DNA from: Hyphomicrobiales bacterium
Lineage (GTDB): Bacteria > Pseudomonadota > Alphaproteobacteria > Rhizobiales > Rhizobiaceae
NCBI GenBank assembly: GCA_900465685.1
Contig: UEGR01000007.1
Coordinates: forward strand, 62,001 to 126,000
DNA: 64,000 nucleotides
Direction of reading: 5' to 3'
The notes beneath the pieces were generated by a model. It did not search any database. It worked only from the letters and a program-made list of their open reading frames with translations, and had not been told where the DNA came from. The position numbers were made by a program, and so were the translations under genes. Of this stretch, positions 9,241-19,555 are shown piece by piece (positions within the stretch are counted from its first letter, which is position 1; every line of letters begins with the position of its first letter).

Positions 9241-12200
9241 ATGCAAGGCTGGGGAATCATCGGCGCTGCCTTCTTGTATCTGCTGCTTCTCTTTGCTGTC
9301 GCCAGTATCGGTGACCGCAGATCGTCGCGCTGGAACAGTGCGCCTCGTCCCTATGTCTATGCGCTGAGCCTCGCGGTTTATTGCACGTCCTGGACTTTTT
9401 TCGGCTCGGTCGGCCTGTCCGCCCAGCGCGGACTGGAGTTTCTCGGCATCTATATCGGCCCCATTCTGGTTTTCACGCTTGGCAACCGGCTGCTGCGCCA
9501 TATCGTGCGGCTGGCCAAGGCGGAGCGCATCACCTCCATCGCCGATTTTCTGGCCGCCCGTTACGGCAAGAGTTTCGGCGTGGCGTCGCTCGCCACCTGC
9601 ATCGCCGCGGTTGGGTCGATCCCCTATATCGCCTTGCAGCTGAAAGCCGTGGCCGGCAGTGTCGGGCTGGTGATGGACCATTATGGCCGCACCGTCGCGC
9701 CACCGGCTTTCATCTTCGGAGATATTTCGCTGGCTGTCGCTGCCGTGCTGGCCGTCTTCGCGATCCTGTTCGGCACGCGCCATACGGATGCGACCGAACA
9801 CCAGAACGGGCTGATCCTCGCCATTGCGGTGGAATCCGTCATCAAGCTCTGTGCATTCCTGACGGTCGGTCTCGCCTGCACCTTCTTTCTGTTCGGCTCG
9901 CCCTCGCAGCTCATCAGCCAGGTTTCCCAATCCACGGATGCGCTGAAGGCCTTCCACTACCAGACCTCCATCGGCACCTGGATCATCCAGACGGCTCTCA
10001 GTGCTGCGGCCATCATCATGCTGCCGCGCCAGTTCCACGTCACGGTTGTTGAAAGCCGCAGCGACAAGGAGCTGCGCACCGCATCCTGGCTGTTCCCGGT
10101 CTATCTGGTGCTGATCAATATCTTCGTCTTTCCGATTGCATTGATCGGCGTGATGACGCTCGGCAACACGGTCAGCGGCGACCTTTACGTGCTGGCCCTG
10201 CCGCTTGCCGCCGAAGCGCACTGGATGGCGCTCATTGCCTTCCTCGGCGGATTGTCCGCTGCAACCGCCATGGTGATCGTCGCCTGCGTGGCGCTTTCGA
10301 TCATGATTTCCAACCATCTCGTGCTGCCGCTTTTCATCCGCAGCATGGCCAAGCGCCATCCCGCCGAACAGCCTGACCTCACCAAGGTCATTCTCAATAC
10401 ACGGCGCGTGACAATCATCGCCATTCTGGCGCTCGCCTTCGCCTATTATCGTTTCACCTCCAACAACATCCATCTCGCCTCGATCGGCTTTGTGTCCTTT
10501 GCGGCTATTGCGCAATTTGCGCCGGCCTTCATCGGCGGCCTGTTCTGGCGCAATGCCAACGGGCGCGGCGCGATGCTTGGCCTCTCGGCCGGCTTCCTCG
10601 TCTGGGCCTATACACTGCTGCTGCCCACCATGGCGCCCGAAGACGCCGCCATCTTGCGCGACGGTTTTCTCGGCTTCACGGCGCTGCGCCCCGAAGCGTT
10701 GTTCGGCACCGATGCGCTGCCGCTGACCAATGGCGTGATCTGGAGCCTTGCCGCCAATACGCTGTTCTATATTCTCGGTTCGCTGTCGCGCGCCTCAACG
10801 CCGCTGGAGCGCATTCAGGCCAGCATCTTCCTGCCGCGCTATTCCATCGCCGCGCCAACCCTGAAGCGCTTCCGCACCACAGTCACTGTCGCCGAACTGA
10901 AAGCCACCATGGCGCGCTATCTCGGCTCCGAGCGTGTCGAGCGCGCCTTCCTGCGATTTGAAGGCCATGAACAACGCAGGCTCGATCCGGGCATGACGGT
11001 GGACACGCCCCTGATCCGCTATGCCGAACAATTGCTCGGCACGGCGGTCGGCACGGCGTCGGCGCGGCTTGTTCTGTCGCTGCTTTTGCAACGCAACGAT
11101 GCTTCCGGGCGGGATGCGCGCCAGCTGCTTGACGATGCTTCCGCTGCGCTTCAACAAAACCGCGATCTGCTGCAGATCGCGCTTGACCAGATGGAACAGG
11201 GCATCACGGTGTTCGACAAGGACTTCCGGCTGGCCTTCTGGAACCGCCAGTTCCGCACCCTGCTCAACCTGCCCGACGAGGTGATGCAGGTCGGCATACC
11301 GGTTTCGGAAATCGTCGAGCATCTGACCCGTCGCGAAGACATCGCCTTCAATATGCGCGCCAATGTCATTCATTCGCTGACGGCCAGCCGCAAGCCGTTG
11401 CGCATGAAAATGAAATCCACCGACAAGACCCTGGAAATCCAGTCCAATCCAATGCCGGATGGCGGCATCGTCGCGACCTATACCGACATCACCGCCGCTG
11501 TCGAAGCGGACCTGATGCGCCAGAAAGCCGCCGAAATGCTGGAACAGCGTGTGGCCGACCGCACAGCGGAGCTGACGCATGTGAACCAGGAGCTGGCGCG
11601 TGCGCAGGCTGCTGCCGAAGAGGCCAATCTCGGCAAGACGCGCTTTCTCGCTGCCGCTGGCCACGACATTCTGCAACCGCTCAATGCCGCCCGCCTCTAT
11701 TCCACCGCGCTGTCGGAAAAACTGGGGCGTTCTGAAACCAGCGAATTTGCCCGCAACATCGATTCCTCGCTGGAGGCGGTCGAGGCCATTCTGGGCATGG
11801 TGCTGGATATTTCGCGCCTCGATACGGGGGCGCTGAAGCCGGAAGTCTCGGTGTTCCGGCTGGACAAGTTGCTGACCCAGATTGCAACTGATTTCACGCC
11901 GCTGGCACGCAAGAAAGCGCTGAAACTGCGCGTGGTGCCGTCGAGCATCGTCGTGAAGACCGACCGCAACATGTTGCGCCGCCTGATCCAGAACCTCGTT
12001 TCCAATTCGATCAAATATAGCCGCAGCGGCGGCATGCTGCTCGGCGTCCGGCGGCGCGGCGCGTTTGTCGAATTGCAGGTGCTCGACACCGGCATCGGCA
12101 TTCCACAACACAAGCTCAAGCTCGTTTTCCGTGAATTCACCCGCCTTGATGAAGGCATGCGCGAGGCGGAAGGGTTGGGGCTTGGCCTGTCCATCGTTGA

Positions 12201-12756
12201 CCGCATTGCCCGGCTGCTGGCATTTCCGCTGTCGGTGCGCTCGGTTCAGGGCAAAGGCACCACGTTCACCTTGCGCATTCCCGTCTCAAACGAGCCGGTT
12301 CCGGTGGCGGAAACCAGGAGCCGTCGCGGCCATGCACGCGCGCTGGAACTGACCGGCCTAGACGTACTGTGCATCGACAACGATGCCGATATTCTATCCG
12401 GCATGGAAACGCTGCTTTCCGGCTGGGGCTGCAACGTGACGACGCTGCGCAGCGGAGCGGCGTTGAGGGCTTTCTGCGCCAATCGCAGCACCGCGCCGGA
12501 TGTGATCGTTGCGGATTATCACCTGATCCACGAAAACGGGATCGACATGATCGGCTACACGCGTGAGCATTTCAAAACGGAAATACCGGCCATATTGCTG
12601 ACCGCCGACCGATCCAAGGAAGTGCGCCAGCGCGCCGAGGAAGAGAATATTACCCTGTTGAACAAGCCGCTTCGTCCGGCGGCCCTGCGCTCGCTGCTAT
12701 CGCATTTCTATCATGCGCGACAGGATAGAAGCTCGTCACAGACGGCTGCGCAATAA
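9241..12756 (+). CDS. Hybrid histidine kinase with N-terminal sodium/solute symporter domain (CrbS/MxtR-like)
   Basis: A 1171-residue inner-membrane sensor. Residues 1 to about 500 carry many hydrophobic segments with the sodium/solute symporter fold (SLC5/SSS), including FFGSVGLSAQRGLEFLGIYIGP. Next come a helical STAC-like linker, a PAS domain (DQMEQGITVFDKDFRLAFWNRQF), and a coiled coil. The kinase core follows with phospho-acceptor His808 in AAAGHDILQPLN. Its ATPase boxes are LIQNLVSNSIKYS, VLDTGIGI and EGLGLGLSIVDR. A C-terminal receiver domain has Asp1092 (VIVADYHL). The architecture matches CrbS and MxtR, which with a LuxR-type partner control acetate use in gammaproteobacteria. The convergent gene 5 bases downstream encodes such a partner. 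Confidence 0.88.
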   Translation: MQGWGIIGAAFLYLLLLFAVASIGDRRSSRWNSAPRPYVYALSLAVYCTSWTFFGSVGLSAQRGLEFLGIYIGPILVFTLGNRLLRHIVRLAKAERITSIADFLAARYGKSFGVASLATCIAAVGSIPYIALQLKAVAGSVGLVMDHYGRTVAPPAFIFGDISLAVAAVLAVFAILFGTRHTDATEHQNGLILAIAVESVIKLCAFLTVGLACTFFLFGSPSQLISQVSQSTDALKAFHYQTSIGTWIIQTALSAAAIIMLPRQFHVTVVESRSDKELRTASWLFPVYLVLINIFVFPIALIGVMTLGNTVSGDLYVLALPLAAEAHWMALIAFLGGLSAATAMVIVACVALSIMISNHLVLPLFIRSMAKRHPAEQPDLTKVILNTRRVTIIAILALAFAYYRFTSNNIHLASIGFVSFAAIAQFAPAFIGGLFWRNANGRGAMLGLSAGFLVWAYTLLLPTMAPEDAAILRDGFLGFTALRPEALFGTDALPLTNGVIWSLAANTLFYILGSLSRASTPLERIQASIFLPRYSIAAPTLKRFRTTVTVAELKATMARYLGSERVERAFLRFEGHEQRRLDPGMTVDTPLIRYAEQLLGTAVGTASARLVLSLLLQRNDASGRDARQLLDDASAALQQNRDLLQIALDQMEQGITVFDKDFRLAFWNRQFRTLLNLPDEVMQVGIPVSEIVEHLTRREDIAFNMRANVIHSLTASRKPLRMKMKSTDKTLEIQSNPMPDGGIVATYTDITAAVEADLMRQKAAEMLEQRVADRTAELTHVNQELARAQAAAEEANLGKTRFLAAAGHDILQPLNAARLYSTALSEKLGRSETSEFARNIDSSLEAVEAILGMVLDISRLDTGALKPEVSVFRLDKLLTQIATDFTPLARKKALKLRVVPSSIVVKTDRNMLRRLIQNLVSNSIKYSRSGGMLLGVRRRGAFVELQVLDTGIGIPQHKLKLVFREFTRLDEGMREAEGLGLGLSIVDRIARLLAFPLSVRSVQGKGTTFTLRIPVSNEPVPVAETRSRRGHARALELTGLDVLCIDNDADILSGMETLLSGWGCNVTTLRSGAALRAFCANRSTAPDVIVADYHLIHENGIDMIGYTREHFKTEIPAILLTADRSKEVRQRAEEENITLLNKPLRPAALRSLLSHFYHARQDRSSSQTAAQ

Positions 12757-12761
12757 TCGGA

Positions 12762-13403
12762 TCAGCTGCTGATTACATCATTGCCGATGCGCGACAGCAG
12801 AATGACGGCCTGCGTGCGGCTATCGACGCCTAGCTTCTGCAACACAGCCGAAACATGCGCCTTGACGGTCGCTTCCGACACGCTCAGCTCATAGGCGATC
12901 TGCTTGTTGAGGAGACCTTCGGCAAGCATGGTCAGCACACGGGTCTGCTGCGGCGTCAGCGTGCGCAGGCGCGCAATCAGCCCTTCGATTTCCGGGTCTT
13001 TCGGGTGATCGAGATCGATACCTTCCGGCGTCCAGATATCGCCTGCCAGCACGGTGCGAACCGCTTCGCCGATGGTTTCCATACTGGCCGATTTGGAAAT
13101 GAAGCCCGATGCGCCCAGTTCCACCGCATGATGGATGGTGGCGGCGTCATCCGTGGCGGAAACGATCACCACCGGCAGGGCCGGTTGCAGCGCCTTCAGC
13201 GCGACCAGTCCTGAAAGACCTGCGCCACCGGGCATCGTCAGATCGAGCAACAGAAGGTCAATATCGTCGCGTTCGGCAACCAGTTTCCTGACAGCATCGA
13301 AATCGCCAACTTCGACAATCTCCACGTTTTCGGATTGTCCCGAGAGAACCTGTCTCAATGCGCCGCGGAAAAGCGGGTGATCGTCAGCGATGATAAAGTG
13401 CAT
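12762..13403 (-). CDS. LuxR/NarL-family response regulator, probable partner of the symporter-like kinase
   Basis: A 213-residue two-domain transcription factor. The receiver domain has the acidic pair in FIIADDHP (6-8), phospho-acceptor Asp54 in LLLLDLTMP, and conserved Lys104 in FISKSA. The C-terminal LuxR helix-turn-helix is LTPQQTRVLTMLAEGLLNKQ followed by IAYELSVSEATVKAHVSAVL. Start ATG 13403 is preceded by GAGG. It ends 5 bases from the end of the hybrid kinase on the opposite strand, so the two are tail to tail. This is the gene pairing of CrbS/CrbR and MxtR/ErdR systems, which suggests control of acetyl-CoA synthetase or related carbon genes. The target genes are not visible here. Confidence 0.88.
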   Translation of the reverse strand: MHFIIADDHPLFRGALRQVLSGQSENVEIVEVGDFDAVRKLVAERDDIDLLLLDLTMPGGAGLSGLVALKALQPALPVVIVSATDDAATIHHAVELGASGFISKSASMETIGEAVRTVLAGDIWTPEGIDLDHPKDPEIEGLIARLRTLTPQQTRVLTMLAEGLLNKQIAYELSVSEATVKAHVSAVLQKLGVDSRTQAVILLSRIGNDVISS

Positions 13404-14729
<1,326 letters not shown>

Positions 14730-14740
14730 AGCCACATACG

Positions 14741-14766
14741 GAAAAGGCGCCATTCGGCGCCTTTTT
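14741..14766 (+). terminator. Intrinsic terminator of pip
   Basis: The stem AAGGCGCC/GGCGCCTT followed by TTTT, 10 bases after the stop. The A-run on the left side may also let it serve the convergent gene. Confidence 0.85.
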
Positions 14767-14781
14767 GCTATTCAGTCCTGA

Positions 14782-15267
14782 TCAGGTTCGCCCACCGGGC
14801 GGTGTCGGCGTTGTTTCGGCGGGCTTTTCCGGCTCGCTCTCGAAACTCTTGGCAATATCCATGAAACGGCGCATAAAACGCTCCATATAGCTCATGGATT
14901 GTTCGAATTCCTGCTCACTCGGCAAGCTAGATGCCGTGTTGCCGCTGCCCTTCTGATCGATGGCAGCCAGCCGGTCTTCCAGCACTTTCACGCGATCCTG
15001 CAAATCCGCCAGATGGTTTTCATAAGCCTCGCGATCTTCCGTCGCCATCTTGCAGATCATCTGGCCCTGCGACTGTTCAGTGCAAACAGAAATCGCGCCG
15101 GTCTTGGTATCGAGACGCACATAGCCGGTTTCGGTCTGTTCGAGACGATAACGGCCACTTTCCTGCGCCACTGCTCCGGATGCGGTTAGAACCGGCGCAA
15201 CCAGAGCCACCGCCGCCAGACTGCGGATGACGGGACGCGCAGCAAAAAAGGTGTTTTTGTTCGACAT
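14782..15267 (-). CDS. Predicted periplasmic coiled-coil protein, unknown function
   Basis: I do not recognise this 161-residue protein. It starts MSNKNTFFAARPVIRSLAAV, a basic stretch followed by a hydrophobic core ending near GAVAQES, which looks like a cleavable Sec signal peptide. The mature part has a small beta-rich region with two cysteines (SVCTEQ and MICKMA). A heptad-like coiled coil follows (NHLADLQDRVKVLEDRLAAI, about 95-115), then a proline-rich tail. The chosen ATG at 15267 has GGGAGA eight bases upstream; the frame is open further 5' but without a ribosome site. It converges with pip. Function unknown. Confidence 0.75.
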   Translation of the reverse strand: MSNKNTFFAARPVIRSLAAVALVAPVLTASGAVAQESGRYRLEQTETGYVRLDTKTGAISVCTEQSQGQMICKMATEDREAYENHLADLQDRVKVLEDRLAAIDQKGSGNTASSLPSEQEFEQSMSYMERFMRRFMDIAKSFESEPEKPAETTPTPPGGRT

Positions 15268-15354
15268 AATCCGATCTCCCTTTGGCTTCCTGTCATCATA
15301 TGGGAGCTTTGCGACGAAAATCGAACACCTGTAGCGGTTCCAATTAAGAACGAA

Positions 15355-15478
15355 ATCATGCAAACCGTTTCAGGTGTTTGCTTTTACGCATTATCCCGCG
15401 CATCGAAGCGGGATCAGAAATCAGTCCAGTGGACTGATTTCCCCATGTAGACGCTTCGCACTTTTGCTGGAAATGCTT
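15355..15478. repeat. Family A repeat interrupted by two nested hairpins
   Basis: The ends match family A (AAACCGTTTC near 15360; CTTCGCACTTTTGCTGGAAA near 15451-15472). Between them lie two perfect small palindromes, ATCCCGC..GCGGGAT and GAAATCAGTCC..GGACTGATTTC. It fills most of the 253-base space between the two divergent genes. Confidence 0.65.
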
Positions 15479-15520
15479 TGGGTCTTTGATTTCCTGACAA
15501 TTTCGGTCTAGAGAGCAGCC

Positions 15521-15874
15521 ATGACCAACAAGATCATCTACAAGATCGCCCCGCGCGAACTCTGGGCGCAAGCGGAAAAGGCGGGAAGCTTTACGGGCGC
15601 GCCGGTTGATATTGCCGATGGCTATATCCATTTCTCTACTGCAACACAGGTGCGCGAAACGGCAGCTAAGCATTTTGCGCACCAGAACAACTTGGTTCTT
15701 GTGAGCGTGGACGCGACCCGTCTTGGTGAAAACCTTAAATATGAGGCCTCGCGCGGCGGCGCGCTTTTTCCTCATCTCTATGCGGACCTTCCGCTTGATG
15801 CGGTCGTGACTGTCGAGCCTCTGCCACTCGATAATGACGGACTTCATATTTTCCCGGAGCTGAAAGACGAATGA
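15521..15874 (+). CDS. DUF952 domain-containing protein
   Basis: A 117-residue cytoplasmic protein covering one complete DUF952 domain: IIYKIAPRELWAQAEKAGSF at the start, the conserved DGYIHFSTATQVRETAAKHF block in the middle, and FPHLYADLPLDAVVTVEPL near the end. The family is related in fold to ADP-ribosyltransferase-like or tRNA-modifying proteins, but its biochemical role is not established. The stop overlaps the pyrD start by four bases (ATGA), so the two are translationally coupled and form one operon. The start ATG is preceded by GAGAGCAGCC. Confidence 0.88.
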   Translation: MTNKIIYKIAPRELWAQAEKAGSFTGAPVDIADGYIHFSTATQVRETAAKHFAHQNNLVLVSVDATRLGENLKYEASRGGALFPHLYADLPLDAVVTVEPLPLDNDGLHIFPELKDE

Positions 15875-16965
15875 GCGGACTTTTTGAAACTCTCGGCCGA
15901 CGCGCCCTCTTCTCTTTCGACGCCGAACAGGCGCATGGCCTGTCCATTGCCGGGCTCAAGACCGGGCTCGTAAGCTGCAACGCGCCGAGCGACCCCGCAT
16001 TGTCCGTGAAGGTTGCGGGATTGCAGTTTCCCAATCCGCTCGGCATGGCCGCCGGCTATGACAAGAATGCCGAAGTGCCGGATGCGCTTTTGAAGCTCGG
16101 CTTCGGCTTCACCGAAATCGGCACCATCACGCCGCGCCCGCAAAGCGGCAATCCGCGTCCGCGCATTTTCCGCCTCGTGGATGACAAGGCCGTCATCAAT
16201 CGCCTCGGCTTCAACAATGAAGGCCACGAGGCCGCTTTCAAGCGCCTGTCGCAGCGCGCAGGCAAGAGCGGCATTGTCGGTGTCAATATCGGCGCCAACA
16301 AGGATGCGGAAGATCGCTTCGCCGATTACGTGGCGGGCATTCGCCGGTTCTACCAGCTGGCGCGCTATTTCACCGTCAATATTTCTTCGCCCAACACGCC
16401 GGGCCTGCGCAATCTTCAGGCGCGCGACAGTTTGCGCGAGCTTTTGAGCCGCGTGCTGGAAGCGCGTAACGAAGAAGGCAGCATGTGCACGCTGAAGCGT
16501 CCGGTCTTCCTCAAAATCGCACCTGATCTGGCCGATGAGGAACTGGACGATATTGCCGCCGAGGCCACCGAGCAGAAGCTGGACGGGATCATCGTTTCCA
16601 ACACGACCCTGTCGCGCACGGGGCTGAAAAACGCCGAAAACCGTGATGAAACCGGCGGACTTTCCGGTGCGCCGTTGTTCGAACGGTCAACCGTAGTGCT
16701 GGCCCGCATGCGTGAGCGCGTCGGCCCCGACATGCCGCTGATCGGCGTTGGCGGCATCGACAGCGCTGAAACTGCCCTGACCAAGATCAAGGCCGGAGCA
16801 GATCTGGTGCAGCTTTATACGGGGCTCATCTATCGCGGCCCCGGCTTGCCAAGTGATATCCTGCGCGGGCTGTCGGCAGCGGTCAAACGCGAAGGCGTTG
16901 CCAATATCACCGAGCTGCGCGACCGCGACACAAAAGACTGGGCAGCGCGTCAGTTGCCCGCCTGA
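15871..16965 (+). CDS. pyrD: Dihydroorotate dehydrogenase (quinone), class 2
   Basis: Membrane-associated FMN enzyme of 364 residues that oxidises dihydroorotate to orotate with quinone as acceptor, the fourth step of pyrimidine synthesis. Class 2 features: an N-terminal amphipathic extension (LFETLGRRALFSFDAEQAHGL) for membrane and quinone binding; then NPLGMAAGYDKNAE, EIGTITPRPQ and INRLGFNNEG. VNISSPNTPGLRNLQ bears the catalytic Ser loop, and PLIGVGGI and LVQLYTGLIYRGP bind FMN phosphate. Translationally coupled to the DUF952 gene; its stop directly abuts the convergent MATE gene. Confidence 0.97.
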   Translation: MSGLFETLGRRALFSFDAEQAHGLSIAGLKTGLVSCNAPSDPALSVKVAGLQFPNPLGMAAGYDKNAEVPDALLKLGFGFTEIGTITPRPQSGNPRPRIFRLVDDKAVINRLGFNNEGHEAAFKRLSQRAGKSGIVGVNIGANKDAEDRFADYVAGIRRFYQLARYFTVNISSPNTPGLRNLQARDSLRELLSRVLEARNEEGSMCTLKRPVFLKIAPDLADEELDDIAAEATEQKLDGIIVSNTTLSRTGLKNAENRDETGGLSGAPLFERSTVVLARMRERVGPDMPLIGVGGIDSAETALTKIKAGADLVQLYTGLIYRGPGLPSDILRGLSAAVKREGVANITELRDRDTKDWAARQLPA

Positions 16966-18318
16966 TTATCTCGTGAATTCCAGCCTGTAACGGCGCGGCA
17001 GCATCGCCAGAAGCGTGATGCCGCGTACCGACAGGAACAGATTGAGCGCCAGCCAAAGCCCGTGATTGCCCATCGCGGGCTTTGCCGCATAAAGCACGGC
17101 CATGAAGAAAGCCAGCGACAGGAACATCATGTTGCGCATGTCGCGCGACCATGTGGCCCCAATATAGACACCGTCCATATGGAAGGCGAGCAGCCCGGTC
17201 ATACCGGTCAGTGCGGCCCATGGCAGATATTTGAGCGCCTCGGCATGCACATCCTCGGCTTTGGACAAGAGGCCGATGATTGGGTCACCGAAAACCAGAA
17301 GCGCGAAGGCGATGATGCTCGCCATCACCAGCCCCCAGACAAAGGTCAGCTTCGCGCCGCGCACAAAGGCCGGGCTATAGCGCGCGCCAATGGACCGCCC
17401 GACAATCTGTTCGGCGGCGGCGGCCATGCCATCCAGGAAAAAGCCTGCCACGAGGAAGAAATTCATCAGCACGGCATTGGCCGCAAGCGTCACCGGTCCG
17501 AGATCGGAACCCGCCCGTGTGAAGAAGGCAAAAGCCGTCAAAAGCAGGAAGGAGCGGATCATGATATCGCGATTGACCGCGAACATGCGCACAATGCCTT
17601 CCTTCTGGAAAATGCGCTGGCGGCTCGGGCGCTTGGTTGCGTCCTTGCGGAAATGCCGGACCACCAGAAAAAGGCCGACAACCGCCGCGACCGTTTCGCC
17701 GGTGACCGTGGCCCATGCCACGCCCGTCACACCCCAGCCGAGTTCCAGACCGAGAACAATGCACAGCACAATGTTGATGCCGTTGAGCAGAACCTGAAGG
17801 CCAAGGCCGAGCAACCCATGCCCGCGCCCGAGCACCAGCCCCAGAACGGAGTAATTGATGAGAGCAACCGGGGCCGCCAGCATACGGATCGACACATAGG
17901 TCGCCATGGCTTCCTGGGTTGCGCTTGTCGGATGCATGAAGCTCGAGGCCGCCGCCAGTGTCAGCGGCAGTGTCAGGATCATCAGCACGCCAGCTGCGAC
18001 AGCGATGATGATGGCGCGCCAGAAGATCGCCTGTTCTTCGACGGCGTCTTCAGCACCCATGGCCTGCGCCACCAGACCGGTGGTGCCGGAGCGCAGGAAA
18101 TTGAACATGGATAGCAGGAAGTCGAAGACCAGCGCGCCGATGGCCAATCCGCCGATCAGCTCGGCCTTGCCCACTTGGCCGACCACGCCCATATCGACGA
18201 GGCCCAGAAGCGGCGTCGTGACGGCGGCAAGTGTCATGGGAATAGCGATCAGCATGACCATGCGATGCGTCACATCGAACGGCCTCGTAACGCTTCCAAC
18301 GCGCTGCGACTGATCCAT
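16966..18318 (-). CDS. MATE-family efflux transporter (DinF-like)
   Basis: A polytopic inner-membrane protein of about 450 residues with roughly twelve hydrophobic segments in two related halves, the MATE layout. It opens RPFDVTHRMVMLIAIPMTLAAVTTPLLGLVDMGVVGQVG, typical for the DinF branch. ALVFDFLLSMFNFLRSGTTGLVAQAMGA is the conserved second region. Such proteins export cationic drugs or metabolites in exchange for sodium or protons; the substrate here is unknown. The ATG at 18318 is chosen over an upstream TTG at 18324. Its stop codon directly abuts the pyrD stop, with no terminator between the converging genes. Confidence 0.9.
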   Translation of the reverse strand: MDQSQRVGSVTRPFDVTHRMVMLIAIPMTLAAVTTPLLGLVDMGVVGQVGKAELIGGLAIGALVFDFLLSMFNFLRSGTTGLVAQAMGAEDAVEEQAIFWRAIIIAVAAGVLMILTLPLTLAAASSFMHPTSATQEAMATYVSIRMLAAPVALINYSVLGLVLGRGHGLLGLGLQVLLNGINIVLCIVLGLELGWGVTGVAWATVTGETVAAVVGLFLVVRHFRKDATKRPSRQRIFQKEGIVRMFAVNRDIMIRSFLLLTAFAFFTRAGSDLGPVTLAANAVLMNFFLVAGFFLDGMAAAAEQIVGRSIGARYSPAFVRGAKLTFVWGLVMASIIAFALLVFGDPIIGLLSKAEDVHAEALKYLPWAALTGMTGLLAFHMDGVYIGATWSRDMRNMMFLSLAFFMAVLYAAKPAMGNHGLWLALNLFLSVRGITLLAMLPRRYRLEFTR

Positions 18319-18459
18319 AGTCAACTGTCCCCGAATTCATGCCTGTTGTTCGAGAACGTCTACTCTGGAATCGCTCGAAACTACAGAAAATTCGGCCAAT
18401 AGATTGTCGCAGCTCCTGACAGCTATCTGTCAGGAGAAATCACGAGCTGCACTGCAGTG

Positions 18460-18933
18460 TCAGAGGCCCAGCATCATCGCCCAATAAATCCGATTGGGCT
18501 TGTTTTCCGGCGTTGCCCAGGCAAGGCCGTAATGGCTGAATGTGGGATCGAGCATATTCTTGCGATGGCCGGGCGATTTCATCCAGGCATCGAATACCGC
18601 CTCGGTGCTCGACTGGCCGGATGCGACGTTTTCAGCCGCTGGCCCGCGAATGCCCGCCTGACGCAACCGCGCAACGAACCCATTGCCCCAGCCCACGCTG
18701 TGGCCGATCTTGCCATAGCTTGCCATGCGCTTTGCTTGATAAAGCGCAGCCTGTTCCAGCTTGGAGTCGGTCGCCATCATCGAAAGGCCATGTGACTTGC
18801 GGATGGCGTTGAAAAGCCCGGTGGGATCGCCGGCGCTCACCACATTCGTCGCCGCTTCCGCCGCACCGAACGGCAAGGCGGAGAGCGAAACCGCACCCCC
18901 GGCCAGCACCAGAAAGCCACGCCGGGAAAGCAT
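18460..18933 (-). CDS. CAP/SCP-domain secreted protein with Tat-like signal
   Basis: A 157-residue exported protein of the CAP superfamily (SCP/PR-1, YkwD-like). The N-terminus MLSRRGFLVLAGGAVSLSAL carries twin arginines followed by a hydrophobic core and an Ala-rich cleavage region (GAAEAA), so Tat export is likely. The mature domain shows RKSHGLSMMATDSKLEQAAL, HSVGWGNGF, AENVASG and DAWMKSPGHRKNML, where the His and Glu residues of the CAP cavity are conserved. The start at 18933 has AAGGAT just upstream; another ATG seven codons earlier (18954) is possible. The role of bacterial CAP proteins is largely unknown. Confidence 0.85.
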   Translation of the reverse strand: MLSRRGFLVLAGGAVSLSALPFGAAEAATNVVSAGDPTGLFNAIRKSHGLSMMATDSKLEQAALYQAKRMASYGKIGHSVGWGNGFVARLRQAGIRGPAAENVASGQSSTEAVFDAWMKSPGHRKNMLDPTFSHYGLAWATPENKPNRIYWAMMLGL

Positions 18934-18977
18934 AAATCCTTGTTTTTGCTGCATCGTCCGAATGTCTTTATTTGCCG

Positions 18978-19023
18978 CATTGTCCAACGCAAAACCGCTT
19001 CGCACTTTTGCTGGAAATGCTCC
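18978..19023. repeat. Dispersed palindromic repeat, family A, partial copy
   Basis: ACGCAAAACCGCTTCGCACT followed by TTTGCTGGAAATGCTC, in the spacer upstream of the CAP gene. It is nearly identical to the copies at 54043 (other orientation) and 60950. Confidence 0.75.
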
Positions 19024-19043
19024 TAACCTGCTGCCAATATCTG

Positions 19044-19310
19044 CTATTTGCGATAGCTGAGGATACGGAGCAAAATAAAGGCAGGGATGACAACGGCTGC
19101 GCCCAAAATGAGATAATCCGCAAAACGGGCAACAGCGGAGAAGCCCATATTCCACAGGCGCAGGAAGAAATCGCGAATGCCCCACAGAATGTCATAGGGC
19201 GTCCAGTGGAACGCGCTCATGACAACGCCGACCACCAGCGAGATCAGCACCAGCTTGACAATGATGCGAGCAGGCGTATCGCCAAGAAAACGGTTTACAC
19301 CATCAGACAT
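19044..19310 (-). CDS. Small membrane protein, DUF6460-type
   Basis: An 88-residue integral membrane protein with two predicted transmembrane helices: IIVKLVLISLVVGVVMSAF (about 16-34) and YLILGAAVVIPAFILLRIL at the C-terminus. It starts MSDGVNRFLGDTPARI, a form I recognise from a conserved rhizobial family of unknown function. The ATG at 19310 has GAGAG six bases upstream; the frame is open further upstream without a ribosome site. It lies 110 bases upstream of the CAP-protein gene on the same strand. No function can be assigned. Confidence 0.8.
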   Translation of the reverse strand: MSDGVNRFLGDTPARIIVKLVLISLVVGVVMSAFHWTPYDILWGIRDFFLRLWNMGFSAVARFADYLILGAAVVIPAFILLRILSYRK

Positions 19311-19411
19311 GCAACTCTCCTGCGTCTCGATTGCCGCCATGCGGACAGATTCATCGCGCAAGACATAGGCTGTGATGATGACATCCGCAAGTTTTCAGCG
19401 TCTGAACCTAG

Positions 19412-19555
19412 AGAGCCTGAATCAAAAAGCGGCATGTGTGCGAAAAAATGGTGATTTTCGAGTACCAGAGCGCAGCGTACTTAAAGGTAGGTGAGCACCG
19501 GAACGTAGAAAATTGCCATTTGCAGCCACACAGGGCGACTTTTGGAACAGGCTCT
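19412..19555. repeat. Palindromic repeat, family B, copy 2
   Basis: 144 bases bounded by AGAGCCTG and CAGGCTCT, with the same internal palindrome as 13465-13607: AATGGTGATTTTCGAG.. and ..AAAATTGCCATTT around a GCGCAGCGTAC core. Its right end overlaps the stop codon of the GlxA-type regulator. The terminal inverted repeats of the two copies differ in sequence but each is self-complementary. Confidence 0.8.
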
